64,000 nucleotides of DNA, taken from positions 26,637-90,636 of the forward strand of contig QGVH01000016.1 in the NCBI GenBank assembly GCA_003242735.1. Reading direction: 5' to 3'. This document shows, in pieces, positions 35,586 to 44,493 of the stretch. This DNA is from a bacterium (lineage in GTDB: Bacteria > Gemmatimonadota > Gemmatimonadetes > Longimicrobiales > RSA9). Position numbers and translations under genes: made by a program. The notes below the pieces were generated by a model, which had not been told where the DNA came from, searched no databases, and saw nothing but the letters and a program-made list of their open reading frames with translations. The stretch's first letter is position 1. Each line of letters begins with the position of its first letter.

Positions 35586-38111
35586 ATGACCGCCAACGCT
35601 GCCGGACCCGCGCTCCCCGACCGTCTCCCCGTCATGCCGATGCGGAGCACCATCGTCTTCCCGCTCGGCGTGCTGGGCGTGCAGATCGGCATGCGTCCCA
35701 CCCTCGAGATGCTGGCGGAGAACCCCGCCGAGAGCCTGATCGTCGCTGCGGTGATCGCGCCCGGCGGGCCGGACGATCCGATCGACCCGCGAGCGCTCGA
35801 GAAGATCGGCGTCGCCGCCCGCCTCTCCGACCGCCTGAACCTGCCCGGCGGGACGGTCCAGGCCACGCTCCAGGGGCTGCACCGCATTCGCCTCGTCTCC
35901 GTCGAGGAGGCGCACGGCTTCGTCGCGCGCGTCGAGCCGGTGGTGGAGACGCCGGTCCCGGAGGACGTGGCGGACGACTTGATCGCCCGCATCCTCACCG
36001 CGCTCGAGGCGCTGGCCGCGGAGGTGGACCGCATCTCGCCCGAGGTCCCGCGCATCCTGCGCATGAACGTGGCGGACCCCGGCCGCTTCGCGGACCTCGT
36101 CGCGACGCTCGCCAACTTCAGCGCCGCCAGCAAGGACCGCATCCTCCAGCACCTGGACGTCCGCGAGCGCCTGGAGTACGTCCTGGAGGAGCTGGAAGGC
36201 CAGCTCCGACGCGTGCGCGAGGTCGAGCAGGCCAGGGATGAGGCCGCCGCACGGGAGGAGGCGCAGAAGCCGATGACGCCGGCGGATCGCGCGGCCGCGC
36301 TCCGCCACCGCATCAACATGCTGCGCGCCGAGCTGGGCGAGGTGGATCCTGTCGAGCGCGAGGTGATCGAGCTGCTGCGCCGCATCGACGCCGCGCGTCT
36401 GCCCGCACGTGCGGCGGCCGAGGCCCGCGCCGAGGTCGAGCGCCTGCGCAGCGTCAACCCCACCTCCACCGAGGCGAGCGACATCCGCAGCTACGTGGAC
36501 TGGCTGCTCCACATGCCGTGGACCCAGCGGGCGACGTCCGGCACCGACGCCATCGACCTCGCCGCGGTGCGCAAGGCGCTGGACGAAGAGCTGCTCGGCC
36601 TCGACGACCCCAAGGACCGACTGCTCGACTACCTGGCCGTCGCCAAGCTCCGCGGCGACCTGCGCGGCCCGATCCCCTGCATCGTCGGCCCGCCCGACGT
36701 CGGCAAGACCGCGCTCGTCGCCGCCCTCGCCCGCGGTCTCGGCCGGCCACTCGCCAGTCTCGACCTCGGCGGCCGCGGCGAGTCCGCGCTCATCGGTACA
36801 CGCCGCACCCGCTCCGGCGCGCAGCCCGGCAAGATCGCCGGCGCGCTGCGCGACGTGGGTGTGCGGGACCCCGTGTTCCTGCTCGAGGAGATGGACCAGG
36901 TCGGGCTGGGCAAGGTGGACGGCGACCCGGTCGAGGCGCTCGAGGAGATCCTGGAGTGGGATGGCCGCAGGCAGTTCGTGGACCGCTACCTCGACGTGCC
37001 CTTCGACCTCACCGACGTGCTCTTCATCGCGACGGCCCACGACTTCTACCGTGTGCCGAGCGACCTGCGCGACCTGCTCGTCGAGATCCGGATCGCCGGC
37101 TACACGCCCGAGGAGAAGGTCGACATCGCGCTCGAGCGCATGCTGCCCCGCCTGATCCGGGAGCACGGGCTCGAGCCCGACGACGTCGCCTTCGACCGCG
37201 ACACGCTCTTCTTCCTGGCCCGCGGCTACGCCCGCGACTCCGGCCTCGGCCTCCTGCACCGCGCGCTGGGAACGCTGCTGCGCACCCGCGCCCGCGCGAA
37301 GGCCCAGGGCGACACCGAATGCTGGACGTTCACGCCCGAGAAGATCGAGAGCATCCTCGGCCTGCCGCGCTACATCGCGACCACGGCGGAGAGCGCGCCC
37401 GAGGTCGGCGTCGTCACCGGCCTCGCGTGGACCGCCTCGGGCGGCGAGCTCATGTTCATCGAGGCGCTCAAGATGCCCGGCTCCGGCCGCCTCATCATTA
37501 CCGGCCTGCTCGGCGATGTCATGCGCGAGTCCGTGAACGCGGCGTACTCTTACGTCCGGAGCCGGGGCGACGAGCTCCAGATCCCGGAAGCGGCGTTCCG
37601 CGACTACGACGTGCACGTCCACTTCCCGGTGGGCGCCATCCCCAAGGACGGCCCGTCCGCCGGCATCGCCGTCACCCTCGCCATCGCCTCCACTCTGTCC
37701 AACCGCCCCGTCCGTCACGACATCGCCATGACGGGCGAGGTCACGCTGCGGGGCAAGGTGCTGGAGATCGGCGGCGTGAAGGAGAAGGTGCTGGCCGCGT
37801 ACCGCGCCGGCATCCGGCACGTCATCCTGCCGCGCGGCAACGAGCGCGACCTGCGGGACGTGCCGCAGGAAGTGCGGGAGCGGATCGCGTTCGAGTTCGT
37901 GGACCGCATGGACGACGTCATCCGCCTCGCGCTGCTGCCCGGCCCGGAGGCCGAGGACGGCAGGAAAGAAGGCAAGCCGGAGCGAAAGAGGAAGCGCGAA
38001 GCCAGAGCGGCCACCACCTCGGCCGCAGGGGCCGCCGAGCCAGACCGCTCCGTCTCGCGCGCCGCCCGCCGCGAGGAGCGGACGCAGCGCAAACGACGCG
38101 GCAAGGAGTAG
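35586..38111 (+). CDS. Lon-family protease with degenerate AAA+ motifs
   Basis: LonA-like protein of 841 aa with the family's domain order: N-terminal LAN domain (1-210), helical linker, AAA+ module (about 340-580) and C-terminal protease. The protease dyad is intact: Ser 691 in KDGPSAGI and Lys 734 in GGVKEKVLAA. The AAA+ motifs depart from canonical Lon: Walker A GPPDVGKT at 368-375 has D for G at 371; Walker B reads LLEEMD at 432-437 where LLDEID is usual; sensor-1 Asn is His at 485 (ATAH); the arginine-finger position (DRM) is Leu 497; sensor-2 Arg is Gly 555 (GLGLLHR). The Lys and Thr of Walker A remain. About 50 Lys/Arg-rich residues form an extra C-terminal tail. ATG 35586 is 4 nt after the amidohydrolase stop. 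Confidence 0.9.
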   Translation: MTANAAGPALPDRLPVMPMRSTIVFPLGVLGVQIGMRPTLEMLAENPAESLIVAAVIAPGGPDDPIDPRALEKIGVAARLSDRLNLPGGTVQATLQGLHRIRLVSVEEAHGFVARVEPVVETPVPEDVADDLIARILTALEALAAEVDRISPEVPRILRMNVADPGRFADLVATLANFSAASKDRILQHLDVRERLEYVLEELEGQLRRVREVEQARDEAAAREEAQKPMTPADRAAALRHRINMLRAELGEVDPVEREVIELLRRIDAARLPARAAAEARAEVERLRSVNPTSTEASDIRSYVDWLLHMPWTQRATSGTDAIDLAAVRKALDEELLGLDDPKDRLLDYLAVAKLRGDLRGPIPCIVGPPDVGKTALVAALARGLGRPLASLDLGGRGESALIGTRRTRSGAQPGKIAGALRDVGVRDPVFLLEEMDQVGLGKVDGDPVEALEEILEWDGRRQFVDRYLDVPFDLTDVLFIATAHDFYRVPSDLRDLLVEIRIAGYTPEEKVDIALERMLPRLIREHGLEPDDVAFDRDTLFFLARGYARDSGLGLLHRALGTLLRTRARAKAQGDTECWTFTPEKIESILGLPRYIATTAESAPEVGVVTGLAWTASGGELMFIEALKMPGSGRLIITGLLGDVMRESVNAAYSYVRSRGDELQIPEAAFRDYDVHVHFPVGAIPKDGPSAGIAVTLAIASTLSNRPVRHDIAMTGEVTLRGKVLEIGGVKEKVLAAYRAGIRHVILPRGNERDLRDVPQEVRERIAFEFVDRMDDVIRLALLPGPEAEDGRKEGKPERKRKREARAATTSAAGAAEPDRSVSRAARREERTQRKRRGKE

Positions 38112-38125
38112 CCCGAACGCCCCCC

Positions 38126-39361
38126 ATGGACGATCGCGCACCGCGACCCCGCACGGCGCGTCGTACCCACGGCTTCACCGAGTCCGTGATCCGGGAGATG
38201 ACGCGCGTCGCCAACGAGTACGGCGCCATCAACCTCGCACAGGGCTTCCCCGACTTTCCCGCCCCCGAGGTCATCAAGGAGGCCGCGTGCGAGGCGATCC
38301 GTGCGGACATCAACCAGTACGCCGTCACCTGGGGCTCGCCACGCCTGCGCCGCGCCATCGCCGCCAAGTACGCACGGTTCTACGGGATGGAGGTCGACGA
38401 GGCGCGGGAGATCACCGTCACCTGCGGAGCCACCGAAGCCGCGGCCGCGGCCCTGCTGGCCGTCGTCGACCCCGGCGACGAGGTGGTGATCTTCGAGCCG
38501 TTCTACGAGAACTACGGGCCCGACACGATCCTCTGCGGCGCGAAGCCCGTCTTCGTCCCGCTGCCGCTCGACGGCGGCGTGGACCTGGACCGGCTCGCCG
38601 CTGCGTTCTCGCCGCGCACGCGCGCCATCGTCCTGAACACGCCCAACAACCCCACGGGCCACGTCTTCACCCGCGAGGAGCTGGAGTCCATCGCGGAGCT
38701 GTGCCAGCGCTACGGCGCCATCGCGATCACGGACGAGATCTACGAGCACATCCTCTACGAGGGCACGCACATCCCGCTCGCCGCGCTGCCCGGCATGCGC
38801 GAGCGCACCATCACCATCAGCGGGCTCTCCAAGACGTTCAGCATCACCGGCTGGCGCATCGGCACGATCGTCGCTCCGCCGGACCTCACCGCGGCGATCC
38901 GCAAGGTGCACGACTTCCTCACCGTCGGTGCGCCCGCGCCGCTCCAGGAAGGCGTCGCTGCCGGGCTCGAGCTCCTCGGCGACGACTACTACGCCGCTCT
39001 TGCCCGCGACTACGCGCAACGCCGCGACGTGCTCTACGCGGCGCTCGTGGACGCCGGCTTCCGCTGCAAGCCGCCGCAGGGAGCCTACTACATCCTCGCG
39101 GATTTCTCCGCGCTCAGCGATATGAACGACGTGGCGTTCTCCAAGTGGCTCGCGCGCGGCGGTGTGCCGGAAGGCGAGGATCGCGGCGAGGGACGCGATG
39201 CGAACGGCGTCGCGCCGGTGCCGGGGTCGAGCTTCTTCCACGACCCGACGCAGGGCCGCACGCTCGTGCGCTTCGCGTTCTGCAAGCGGATCGAGACGCT
39301 GGAGGAGGCGGGACGGCGGCTCAGGGAGCTCAAGCCGGCGCTGGCGGGCGGGGTGGGCTGA
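38126..39361 (+). CDS. Class I/II PLP-dependent aminotransferase
   Basis: Fold-type I aminotransferase of 411 aa. Visible: GAINLAQGFPDFPAP, NTPNNPTGH, catalytic-Lys motif SGLSKTFSITGWRIG with Lys 236, and a C-terminal TLVRFAFCK with the substrate Arg. It resembles aspartate/methionine-type or kynurenine aminotransferases (the NLAQGFPDF opening). Between the Trp/Leu-rich arm and PGSSFF there is an acidic insertion (GEDRGEGRDANG). It follows lon by 14 nt and is the last gene in the plus-strand run. Its substrate is unknown. Confidence 0.9.
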   Translation: MDDRAPRPRTARRTHGFTESVIREMTRVANEYGAINLAQGFPDFPAPEVIKEAACEAIRADINQYAVTWGSPRLRRAIAAKYARFYGMEVDEAREITVTCGATEAAAAALLAVVDPGDEVVIFEPFYENYGPDTILCGAKPVFVPLPLDGGVDLDRLAAAFSPRTRAIVLNTPNNPTGHVFTREELESIAELCQRYGAIAITDEIYEHILYEGTHIPLAALPGMRERTITISGLSKTFSITGWRIGTIVAPPDLTAAIRKVHDFLTVGAPAPLQEGVAAGLELLGDDYYAALARDYAQRRDVLYAALVDAGFRCKPPQGAYYILADFSALSDMNDVAFSKWLARGGVPEGEDRGEGRDANGVAPVPGSSFFHDPTQGRTLVRFAFCKRIETLEEAGRRLRELKPALAGGVG

Positions 39362-39590
39362 GCGGGCGTCAGTCGCCAGGGGGTGGGGATCCGCGCCGTC
39401 AGGCCGTAGGGCGGCGCGCAGCGCCGGCCTACAGTCATCTCAGATCAGGCCCCTGGCGTCCCTGCGCTCGCTCACCTCGGCTCACGCACCGGATCGTCGG
39501 CGGACGCCGCGGCTCTGAGCGCCGGCCCAAGACCTCCCGCCGCAACAACGGCACACCTGCACATGCTGCACCTTTGTTGATCGGAACAGC

Positions 39591-40211
39591 TCAGGACCAC
39601 AGGGCGTACTCCCGGAACACGACGTTCGCCTCGGATAGCGGAATCGCAACAACGCTGATCGGATAGGTGACTTCTTCCGGAACGGTGCAGCCTCCCCCAC
39701 CTTCGGGCCGGACGACATACGCAATCAGTGAATCACCGTGCTCCGTAACGAAGCACAGATGGATCCGAGGCCCCAAGTGTGATACGAAACCCCGAGCGGC
39801 GAGCAGCACCATCGTGCCGGGATCTCTCCAGTGTGCCGAGTCCGCCAGGAATGTGTGCCCGAGCAGAACCGCCTTCTCCTCGGCTGTGCGTGCCACGCAG
39901 CGCAGCGGCGTCTCGAGATCGCTGTAGATGCTCCGGTACTCGCGCGCGAGCGGCACCCGGGCGCCCACTCCCGTAATCGTGTGGCTCCACCATCCCACCG
40001 TCCGGTCCGGCCGTACGCAGAGCGAGGCCAGCGGCTCGGGAATCGGCACGGTGTCGGCGCTGGCGACCTCGTGTGACGTCACATCCGGCATTGGCTGGCC
40101 CTCCTGCGCCTCGGGCTCGCGCCCCGTCCCGCACGCCACACCTGCCGCGGCCAGCAGGCGCACAGCGGTGGAGGATCGGAACTGATGCTTCGCCGCCCGC
40201 CGCGAGCGCAT
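39591..40211 (-). CDS. Hypothetical lipoprotein
   Basis: A 206-aa predicted lipoprotein of unknown function. The N-terminus MRSRRAAKHQFRSST is followed by a short hydrophobic stretch and GVAC (Cys at about 28). The mature part reads as two beta-rich halves with VGWWSHTITGVG and IHLCFVTEHGDSLIAYVV; its codon usage is less GC-extreme than the neighbours. An ATG 27 codons further upstream would spoil the signal peptide. The 229-nt gap to the aminotransferase gene holds no gene. Confidence 0.55.
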   Translation of the reverse strand: MRSRRAAKHQFRSSTAVRLLAAAGVACGTGREPEAQEGQPMPDVTSHEVASADTVPIPEPLASLCVRPDRTVGWWSHTITGVGARVPLAREYRSIYSDLETPLRCVARTAEEKAVLLGHTFLADSAHWRDPGTMVLLAARGFVSHLGPRIHLCFVTEHGDSLIAYVVRPEGGGGCTVPEEVTYPISVVAIPLSEANVVFREYALWS

Positions 40212-40493
40212 GACCGCACGGTGCACGTGGCAGCGGCCATCGCGGGACAGCACTGTCGACATCGTGGGCTCCAGCGGTTCCAGGGAGGGCACGGGGGCGC
40301 GGCCCGCGACGGAGCGGCCGGGGCACGTCCGCCGTACGAAAGAGGGGGCAGCAGCGTTCAGGGAACGAACGCGCTGCCCGGGGAGAGCAGCAGCAAAATG
40401 CCTACCCGTTCAATTTCAATCAAGGCATCTCTTCAGCCGACCACCGTTCCTTTCCGAGGAGCCCATCGTCGGTGGGCTCTGCCAGGAGCGCAT

Positions 40494-41222
40494 CTACCTC
40501 ACCTCGAACACGATCGGCAGCGCGACCGACACCGCCACCGGCTTGCCCAGGTTGTACGCCGGCCTGAACTCCATCAGGTCGATCACCTCCTGTGCGATGC
40601 GGTCCAGTTCTTCGTTCCCGCTCGACCGCGCCACCGCGTGCCGCGTCACCTCGCCGTTCTCATCGATCCACAACTGGAGGAGCACCGTACCCTGGATCCC
40701 CGCGTTGCGCAGGCGCGCGGGATAGCGCCGCTGCAGGATGGACCGGATCCGCTCCCGGTTGACCAGCTCGGGCGCCACGGTGAACACGACGTGCCGCGGA
40801 TCGTCCTCCGCCTCTGGCTTTGCCGGCGGGGCCGGGAGCGGCGGGATCTCCGGGATCTCGTCGAACGCGAATGCATCGAGCCCCCGTTCGCCCTCCAGCT
40901 CCACCGGGACCGGCTGGGCCAGCCGCGTAGGCCGCGGCGGGATCGCCTCCTCCGGCGGCGCGGGCCGCGTCACCGCGGGTGGCGGCTCGGGCTCCACCAC
41001 GTCTGGCGGCGGCACCAGTTCCACGGAGTACAGCTCGGCTGGCGGCGCGGAGACGTCCAGCACCACCGCGAAGGACGGGCCGAACGCCAGCACCCCGAAA
41101 TGGACGACGACGGCGGCGCTGATCCCGCCCCAGAACCACGCGCGGTCCTGCGCCTTGAAGCTCCCGTTGGCGTTCTGGCGTGCTGCCCCCGAGGGGGACC
41201 CCGCCCCGTTCCTCATCTCCAT
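40494..41222 (-). CDS. TonB-family energy transducer
   Basis: TonB-like protein of 242 aa. One membrane segment (about 26-46: FWGGISAAVVVHFGVLAFG), a Pro-rich spacer with EPEPPPAVTRPAPPEEAIPPRP, and a C-terminal TonB domain starting near 160: IRSILQRRYPARLRNAGIQGTVLLQLWIDENGEVTRHAVA, ending PVAVSVALPIVFEVR. It would energise TonB receptors such as the two in this window. No ExbB/ExbD gene is adjacent. A GAGGTG site lies ahead of ATG 41222. Confidence 0.88.
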   Translation of the reverse strand: MEMRNGAGSPSGAARQNANGSFKAQDRAWFWGGISAAVVVHFGVLAFGPSFAVVLDVSAPPAELYSVELVPPPDVVEPEPPPAVTRPAPPEEAIPPRPTRLAQPVPVELEGERGLDAFAFDEIPEIPPLPAPPAKPEAEDDPRHVVFTVAPELVNRERIRSILQRRYPARLRNAGIQGTVLLQLWIDENGEVTRHAVARSSGNEELDRIAQEVIDLMEFRPAYNLGKPVAVSVALPIVFEVR

Positions 41223-41361
41223 CCGACACCTCACCGCTCTCAACCCAACGTCCGCGGTCCCCCCGGCGAGGGCGGAGGCGCAGCAGGCGTGCCAGCGGGG
41301 CGGGCTGTCCGGCGCCATGGAGGGCGCCGGACCAGGGGGTGTGAAACGGGTCGTGCTGGCG

Positions 41362-42033
41362 TCAGCTCTCCCCCACGATCCAGCCGTCCAGCAAATGGAT
41401 CGTGCGGTCGCCGTACGCGGCGTTCGCCTCGGAGTGCGTGACCTGGACGATCGTCGTGCCTTCCTCCTCGTTCAGGCGCTTGAACAGCTCCATGATCTCC
41501 TTGCCCTGCGAGGAGTGCAGGTTGCCCGTCGGCTCGTCGGCGAGGATGATCTTCGGCTTGGCGATGATGGCCCGCGCCACCGCCACGAGTTGCTGCTGAC
41601 CACCCGAGAGCTGGTTCGGGTACAGGTCCTTCTTGGCCACGATCTGGAAGCGGTCGAGGATGTCCGCCACCATCGCCTGCCGTTGCTTGCGCGGCACGTT
41701 CCGGTAGGCCAGCGGGACCTCGAGGTTCTCCGCGACCGTGAGATCGTCCAGCAGGTGGTACTGTTGGAACACGAAGCCGATGTACTGCCGGTTCAGCTCG
41801 ACGCGGCGTTTGGGATGGAGTTCGTGGACCGCATGGCCCATCAGCCAGTACTGGCCCTGCCAGCCCGCGTCCAGCATGCCCAGGATGCTGAGCAGCGTGG
41901 ACTTGCCAGCGCCGGACGGGCCCATGATGGTGAGGAACTCGCCTTCACGGATGTCCAGGTCGATCTGCCGCAGGACGTACGTGCGTCCCGCCTTCGTCTC
42001 GTAGTACCGCTCGACGCCGCGCAGCCTGATCAT
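41362..42033 (-). CDS. ABC transporter ATP-binding protein, LolD/MacB class
   Basis: A 223-aa ABC ATPase of the LolD/FtsE/MacB type: Walker A GPSGAGKS near 38-45, VFQQYHLLDDLTVAENLEVPL loop, signature LSGGQQQL (the usual last residue is R), Walker B KIILADEPTGNL and the switch His in VTHSE. Proteins of this class drive mechanotransmission with MacB/LolCE-type permeases, for lipoprotein release or export. No permease is adjacent: TonB lies downstream, and the upstream 586 nt hold a terminator rather than a gene. Start ATG 42033. Confidence 0.9.
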   Translation of the reverse strand: MIRLRGVERYYETKAGRTYVLRQIDLDIREGEFLTIMGPSGAGKSTLLSILGMLDAGWQGQYWLMGHAVHELHPKRRVELNRQYIGFVFQQYHLLDDLTVAENLEVPLAYRNVPRKQRQAMVADILDRFQIVAKKDLYPNQLSGGQQQLVAVARAIIAKPKIILADEPTGNLHSSQGKEIMELFKRLNEEEGTTIVQVTHSEANAAYGDRTIHLLDGWIVGES

Positions 42034-42619
42034 CGTGATTCGGCCCGGGGTGTGTCTCTGGAGGTGTTCCGCGCGACGGCGCGTGGAGCCGACGATGCCG
42101 GCCCCGCTCCCCGCGCGTGGGTCCACCCTGGGGGAGGAAAGCAACGTGCCAGGATGTGCGGGTGAAGACAAGTGGTTGTCGGACAAGCGCAACGCCCCAT
42201 CGGGCGCGGACGGCGCCGGCCCGGCCCGCGTGCCCCCGTGGGACGGAGCTTCCCGCACGCGGACACACCGGTCCGGCGCCCGGCCACCGGACTCGGCCCG
42301 TCCAGCCCGGACGGAGTCACTGAAAAAAGCCGGGCCCACACCGGCACGACCGGCATGGGCCCGACTCGGCCGGGGCGGTACACCGCGGAGCCGCCCCGCT
42401 CCGGCATGGGGCGAACCCTGCACGGTGGGCCGCAGTCGGCCCGGGGATGGAGTGGGGCGAGGGGCCGTGTGCGCGCGTCCTCTCCCCAGTACGACGCGCA
42501 ACTGTCTCATCGCGCCCGACCCAACGCCCCGAGCCCCGTCCCCGTCCGCCCCGGACCGGGCACGCGAACGCGAGACGACGCGTCGCCCGCCCGGGACGGC
42601 CAGGCAACAGGGCCGGAGG
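42034..42619. other. 586-nt gap between OmpA-like and ABC genes
   Basis: I see no credible protein gene here. It contains the OmpA-gene terminator at 42323-42363, the ABC leader with a small inverted repeat (TTGTCGGACAA at 42176-42186), and a GC-rich stretch (42364-42619). I searched by eye for tmRNA, RNase P and SRP RNA signatures and found none. Confidence 0.5.
42323..42363 (-). terminator. Rho-independent terminator
   Basis: Eight-bp stem (42331-42338 with 42356-42363) with a 4-bp inner stem, followed on the minus strand by GC and six Ts (plus strand A-run at 42323-42328). This is the only classic hairpin-plus-U-tract in the window. It lies about 260 nt after the OmpA-like stop on the minus strand. 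Confidence 0.75.
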
Positions 42620-43273
42620 TCAGGTCCTCGGGCGCGGCGTCGTCCCCGAGTAGTCGATCACCAGCGAGACACGCCGGTTGAGCATGGCTTCCTCGTTCCG
42701 GCCCGCCTTGCCCGGCGCGACCTGGCGATCCCGCGCCTCACCGTAGCTCACCGTGCGGACCTGGTCCGCCGGGAGGCCGCCCACCGTCGTCAGGTACTCC
42801 TTCACCGCCTCCGCCCGGGCCTTGCCGAGACGCAGATTGTACTCCGCGCTGCCCGCCGGGTCCGTGAAGCCCTCCACCGTCACCAGCGCGTTCGGATAGT
42901 ACTGCTTGACCACGGCCGCGAACTTGTCCAACACCGGCTTGTCCTGATCCCGGACCTCCGCACGGTCGAACTCGAAATGCACGGGCACGTTGAACGAGAG
43001 CATGCCCTCCAGCCGCTGCACCGTGACGTTGAACTCGTTGCGCAGCGCCTCGAGATCCCGGTTCAGCGCGTCCACACGCGCGTTGACCTCGTTGATCCGC
43101 TGCGTGAGCGACTGCGTCACCGCCTCGTCGCCGGCCTGCATCTCCTGCCGTAGGCGGGCCAGCTCGGCGTGCATCTCATCGCGCTTCGCGTAGCCGCACG
43201 ACGACGCGACTCCGGCGAGCGCGAGTACGCCCAACGTGGCCATACGGCCGACTCCCCGATGCCACCTCTGCAT
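42620..43273 (-). CDS. OmpA-family peptidoglycan-associated lipoprotein
   Basis: A 217-aa protein with lipobox SSC near residue 26, then a coiled-coil-like helical segment (about 35-85: EMHAELARLRQEMQAGDEAVTQSLTQRINEVNARVDALNRDLEAL). An OmpA-C domain follows (VHFEFDRAEVRDQDKP, VEGFTDPAGSAEYNLRLGKARAEAV, YGEARDRQV and NRRVSLVI). It would anchor the outer membrane to peptidoglycan like Pal. Strong GAGGAGGAGAG Shine-Dalgarno before ATG 43273. Terminated at 42323. Confidence 0.88.
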   Translation of the reverse strand: MQRWHRGVGRMATLGVLALAGVASSCGYAKRDEMHAELARLRQEMQAGDEAVTQSLTQRINEVNARVDALNRDLEALRNEFNVTVQRLEGMLSFNVPVHFEFDRAEVRDQDKPVLDKFAAVVKQYYPNALVTVEGFTDPAGSAEYNLRLGKARAEAVKEYLTTVGGLPADQVRTVSYGEARDRQVAPGKAGRNEEAMLNRRVSLVIDYSGTTPRPRT

Positions 43274-43813
43274 GGCTCTCTCCTCCTCTTGTGGTGTGAT
43301 CTCCCCTTCAGGCGCCCAGCGCCTGCTCCGGAGACAGCCCGCGCCTCCGTCACGCGCTCGCTCGCTGTCCCCTCCTCTGGACGCCTTGCCGACCTGGCGC
43401 GAACACCCGCCGGCTCGGACACGGGTACAGCGGATCCCCGGGCTGTGCAAGAATCGGCAGAAACCGCTGCCGCGATCGAGGCCTCCACGACCTCTCCCGC
43501 CAAGTCGTCCCCAAGCGGCGCATTGTTGGATGCAGGTCACGTGCCATCGTGAAGGCATAATCCACAACTGTCGATATCGCAACAGCTTACGAGATAACAT
43601 TCACCGACGCTCGCCGCGTCCCCGCATCCGCGCCGCGTCGGACACCTCCTCGCGACGGCCCGCGCGCTGGGGGATGAATTCCCTCGTTTTTTGCTCTCGC
43701 GCCGCACGCTCCGCCGGCCGCGGCGCTCCTCGGCGTCAATCTTGCACCTGCTCCAGGCCACCGGGTGGGGCGGAGATGGAGGTGATGACGGCTCAACGGT
43801 GCGAGGAGGCGCC
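43274..43813. other. 540-nt divergent intergenic region
   Basis: Lies between the starts of the OmpA-like gene (minus) and a beta-barrel gene (plus). A lower-GC patch at 43548-43610 is the likely place for promoters; one weak minus-strand candidate is TTGCGA, 17 nt, TATGCC. A run of six Ts occurs at 43686-43691. No gene recognised. Confidence 0.4.
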
Positions 43814-44473
43814 ATGCGACGTCTATCCGTCCTGTTGTTGGTTCCGTTCCTGAACGTTCTCGCGGCGGCGCGGCCGGCGGCCGGCCAGGCCTGGGACGCG
43901 CCGAGCTTCATGCCGTCGCATCCGGTGGACGAGCTCGGGGTGTTCGTGCTCGATCCGCCGTTCAGTGAAGTTGGCCTGGTCGGGCTCTGGCGCCAATCAG
44001 GAAATCTCGGACTCGGTGTCAGGGCCGGCATCCTCGACCAGGAGTTCGACGGCACCGCGTTCGTCGTCGGAAGCGAGTTCTTCGCGCCCTTGCTCCGGGC
44101 GGCGCCGGGCTCGCCGCTCGAAGCGCTGCTGGTGCTGGGAGCGGGCGCGACGTTCGCGGACGGGATCCTGGCCCGGATCCCGCTGGGGGTGAGTGTCGGC
44201 GCGCAGTTGGGAGACGCGGACGGCGACGTGGTATTCACGCCCTACGTGCATCCCCGTGTGGGGTTGGAGATCCTGGCCGACGATGACGACAGCGTCACCG
44301 AGGTCGCGTTCATGGTGGACTTCGGGCTGGACGTGCAGGTGACGCGCTCGGTGACGCTGCGCGCCGCGTACACGTGGGTGACCGGCGGAGTGGACGACCG
44401 GTTCGCCAACGGCAAGAACGCGCTGGGCGCCGGCTTGGCCATCCGGTTCGGGAGGCCGGTGCAGGTGCGCTGA
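43814..44473 (+). CDS. Hypothetical outer-membrane beta-barrel protein
   Basis: A 219-aa exported protein. Signal peptide ends near PAAGQ. The remainder alternates hydrophobic and polar residues with GLWRQSGNLGLGVRAGIL, GVSVGAQLGD and VTLRAAYTWVTGGV segments and ends AGLAIRFGRPVQVR, as expected for an outer-membrane barrel. Not assigned to a named family. GAGGAGG precedes ATG 43814. Its stop lies 20 nt from the GTG of the disrupted glycoside hydrolase. Confidence 0.75.
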   Translation: MRRLSVLLLVPFLNVLAAARPAAGQAWDAPSFMPSHPVDELGVFVLDPPFSEVGLVGLWRQSGNLGLGVRAGILDQEFDGTAFVVGSEFFAPLLRAAPGSPLEALLVLGAGATFADGILARIPLGVSVGAQLGDADGDVVFTPYVHPRVGLEILADDDDSVTEVAFMVDFGLDVQVTRSVTLRAAYTWVTGGVDDRFANGKNALGAGLAIRFGRPVQVR

Positions 44474-44493
44474 GCGGAAGGAGGAGGGCACGC

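Noticed and set aside
35508..38141. Long minus-strand open frame over lon
   Set aside because: Antisense shadow of the Lon gene; low-complexity composition and no start region.
42034..42619. tmRNA, RNase P RNA or SRP RNA in the gap
   Set aside because: None of the conserved core sequences (tmRNA resume frame, RNase P CR-I/CR-V, SRP GGAA tetraloop region) are visible.
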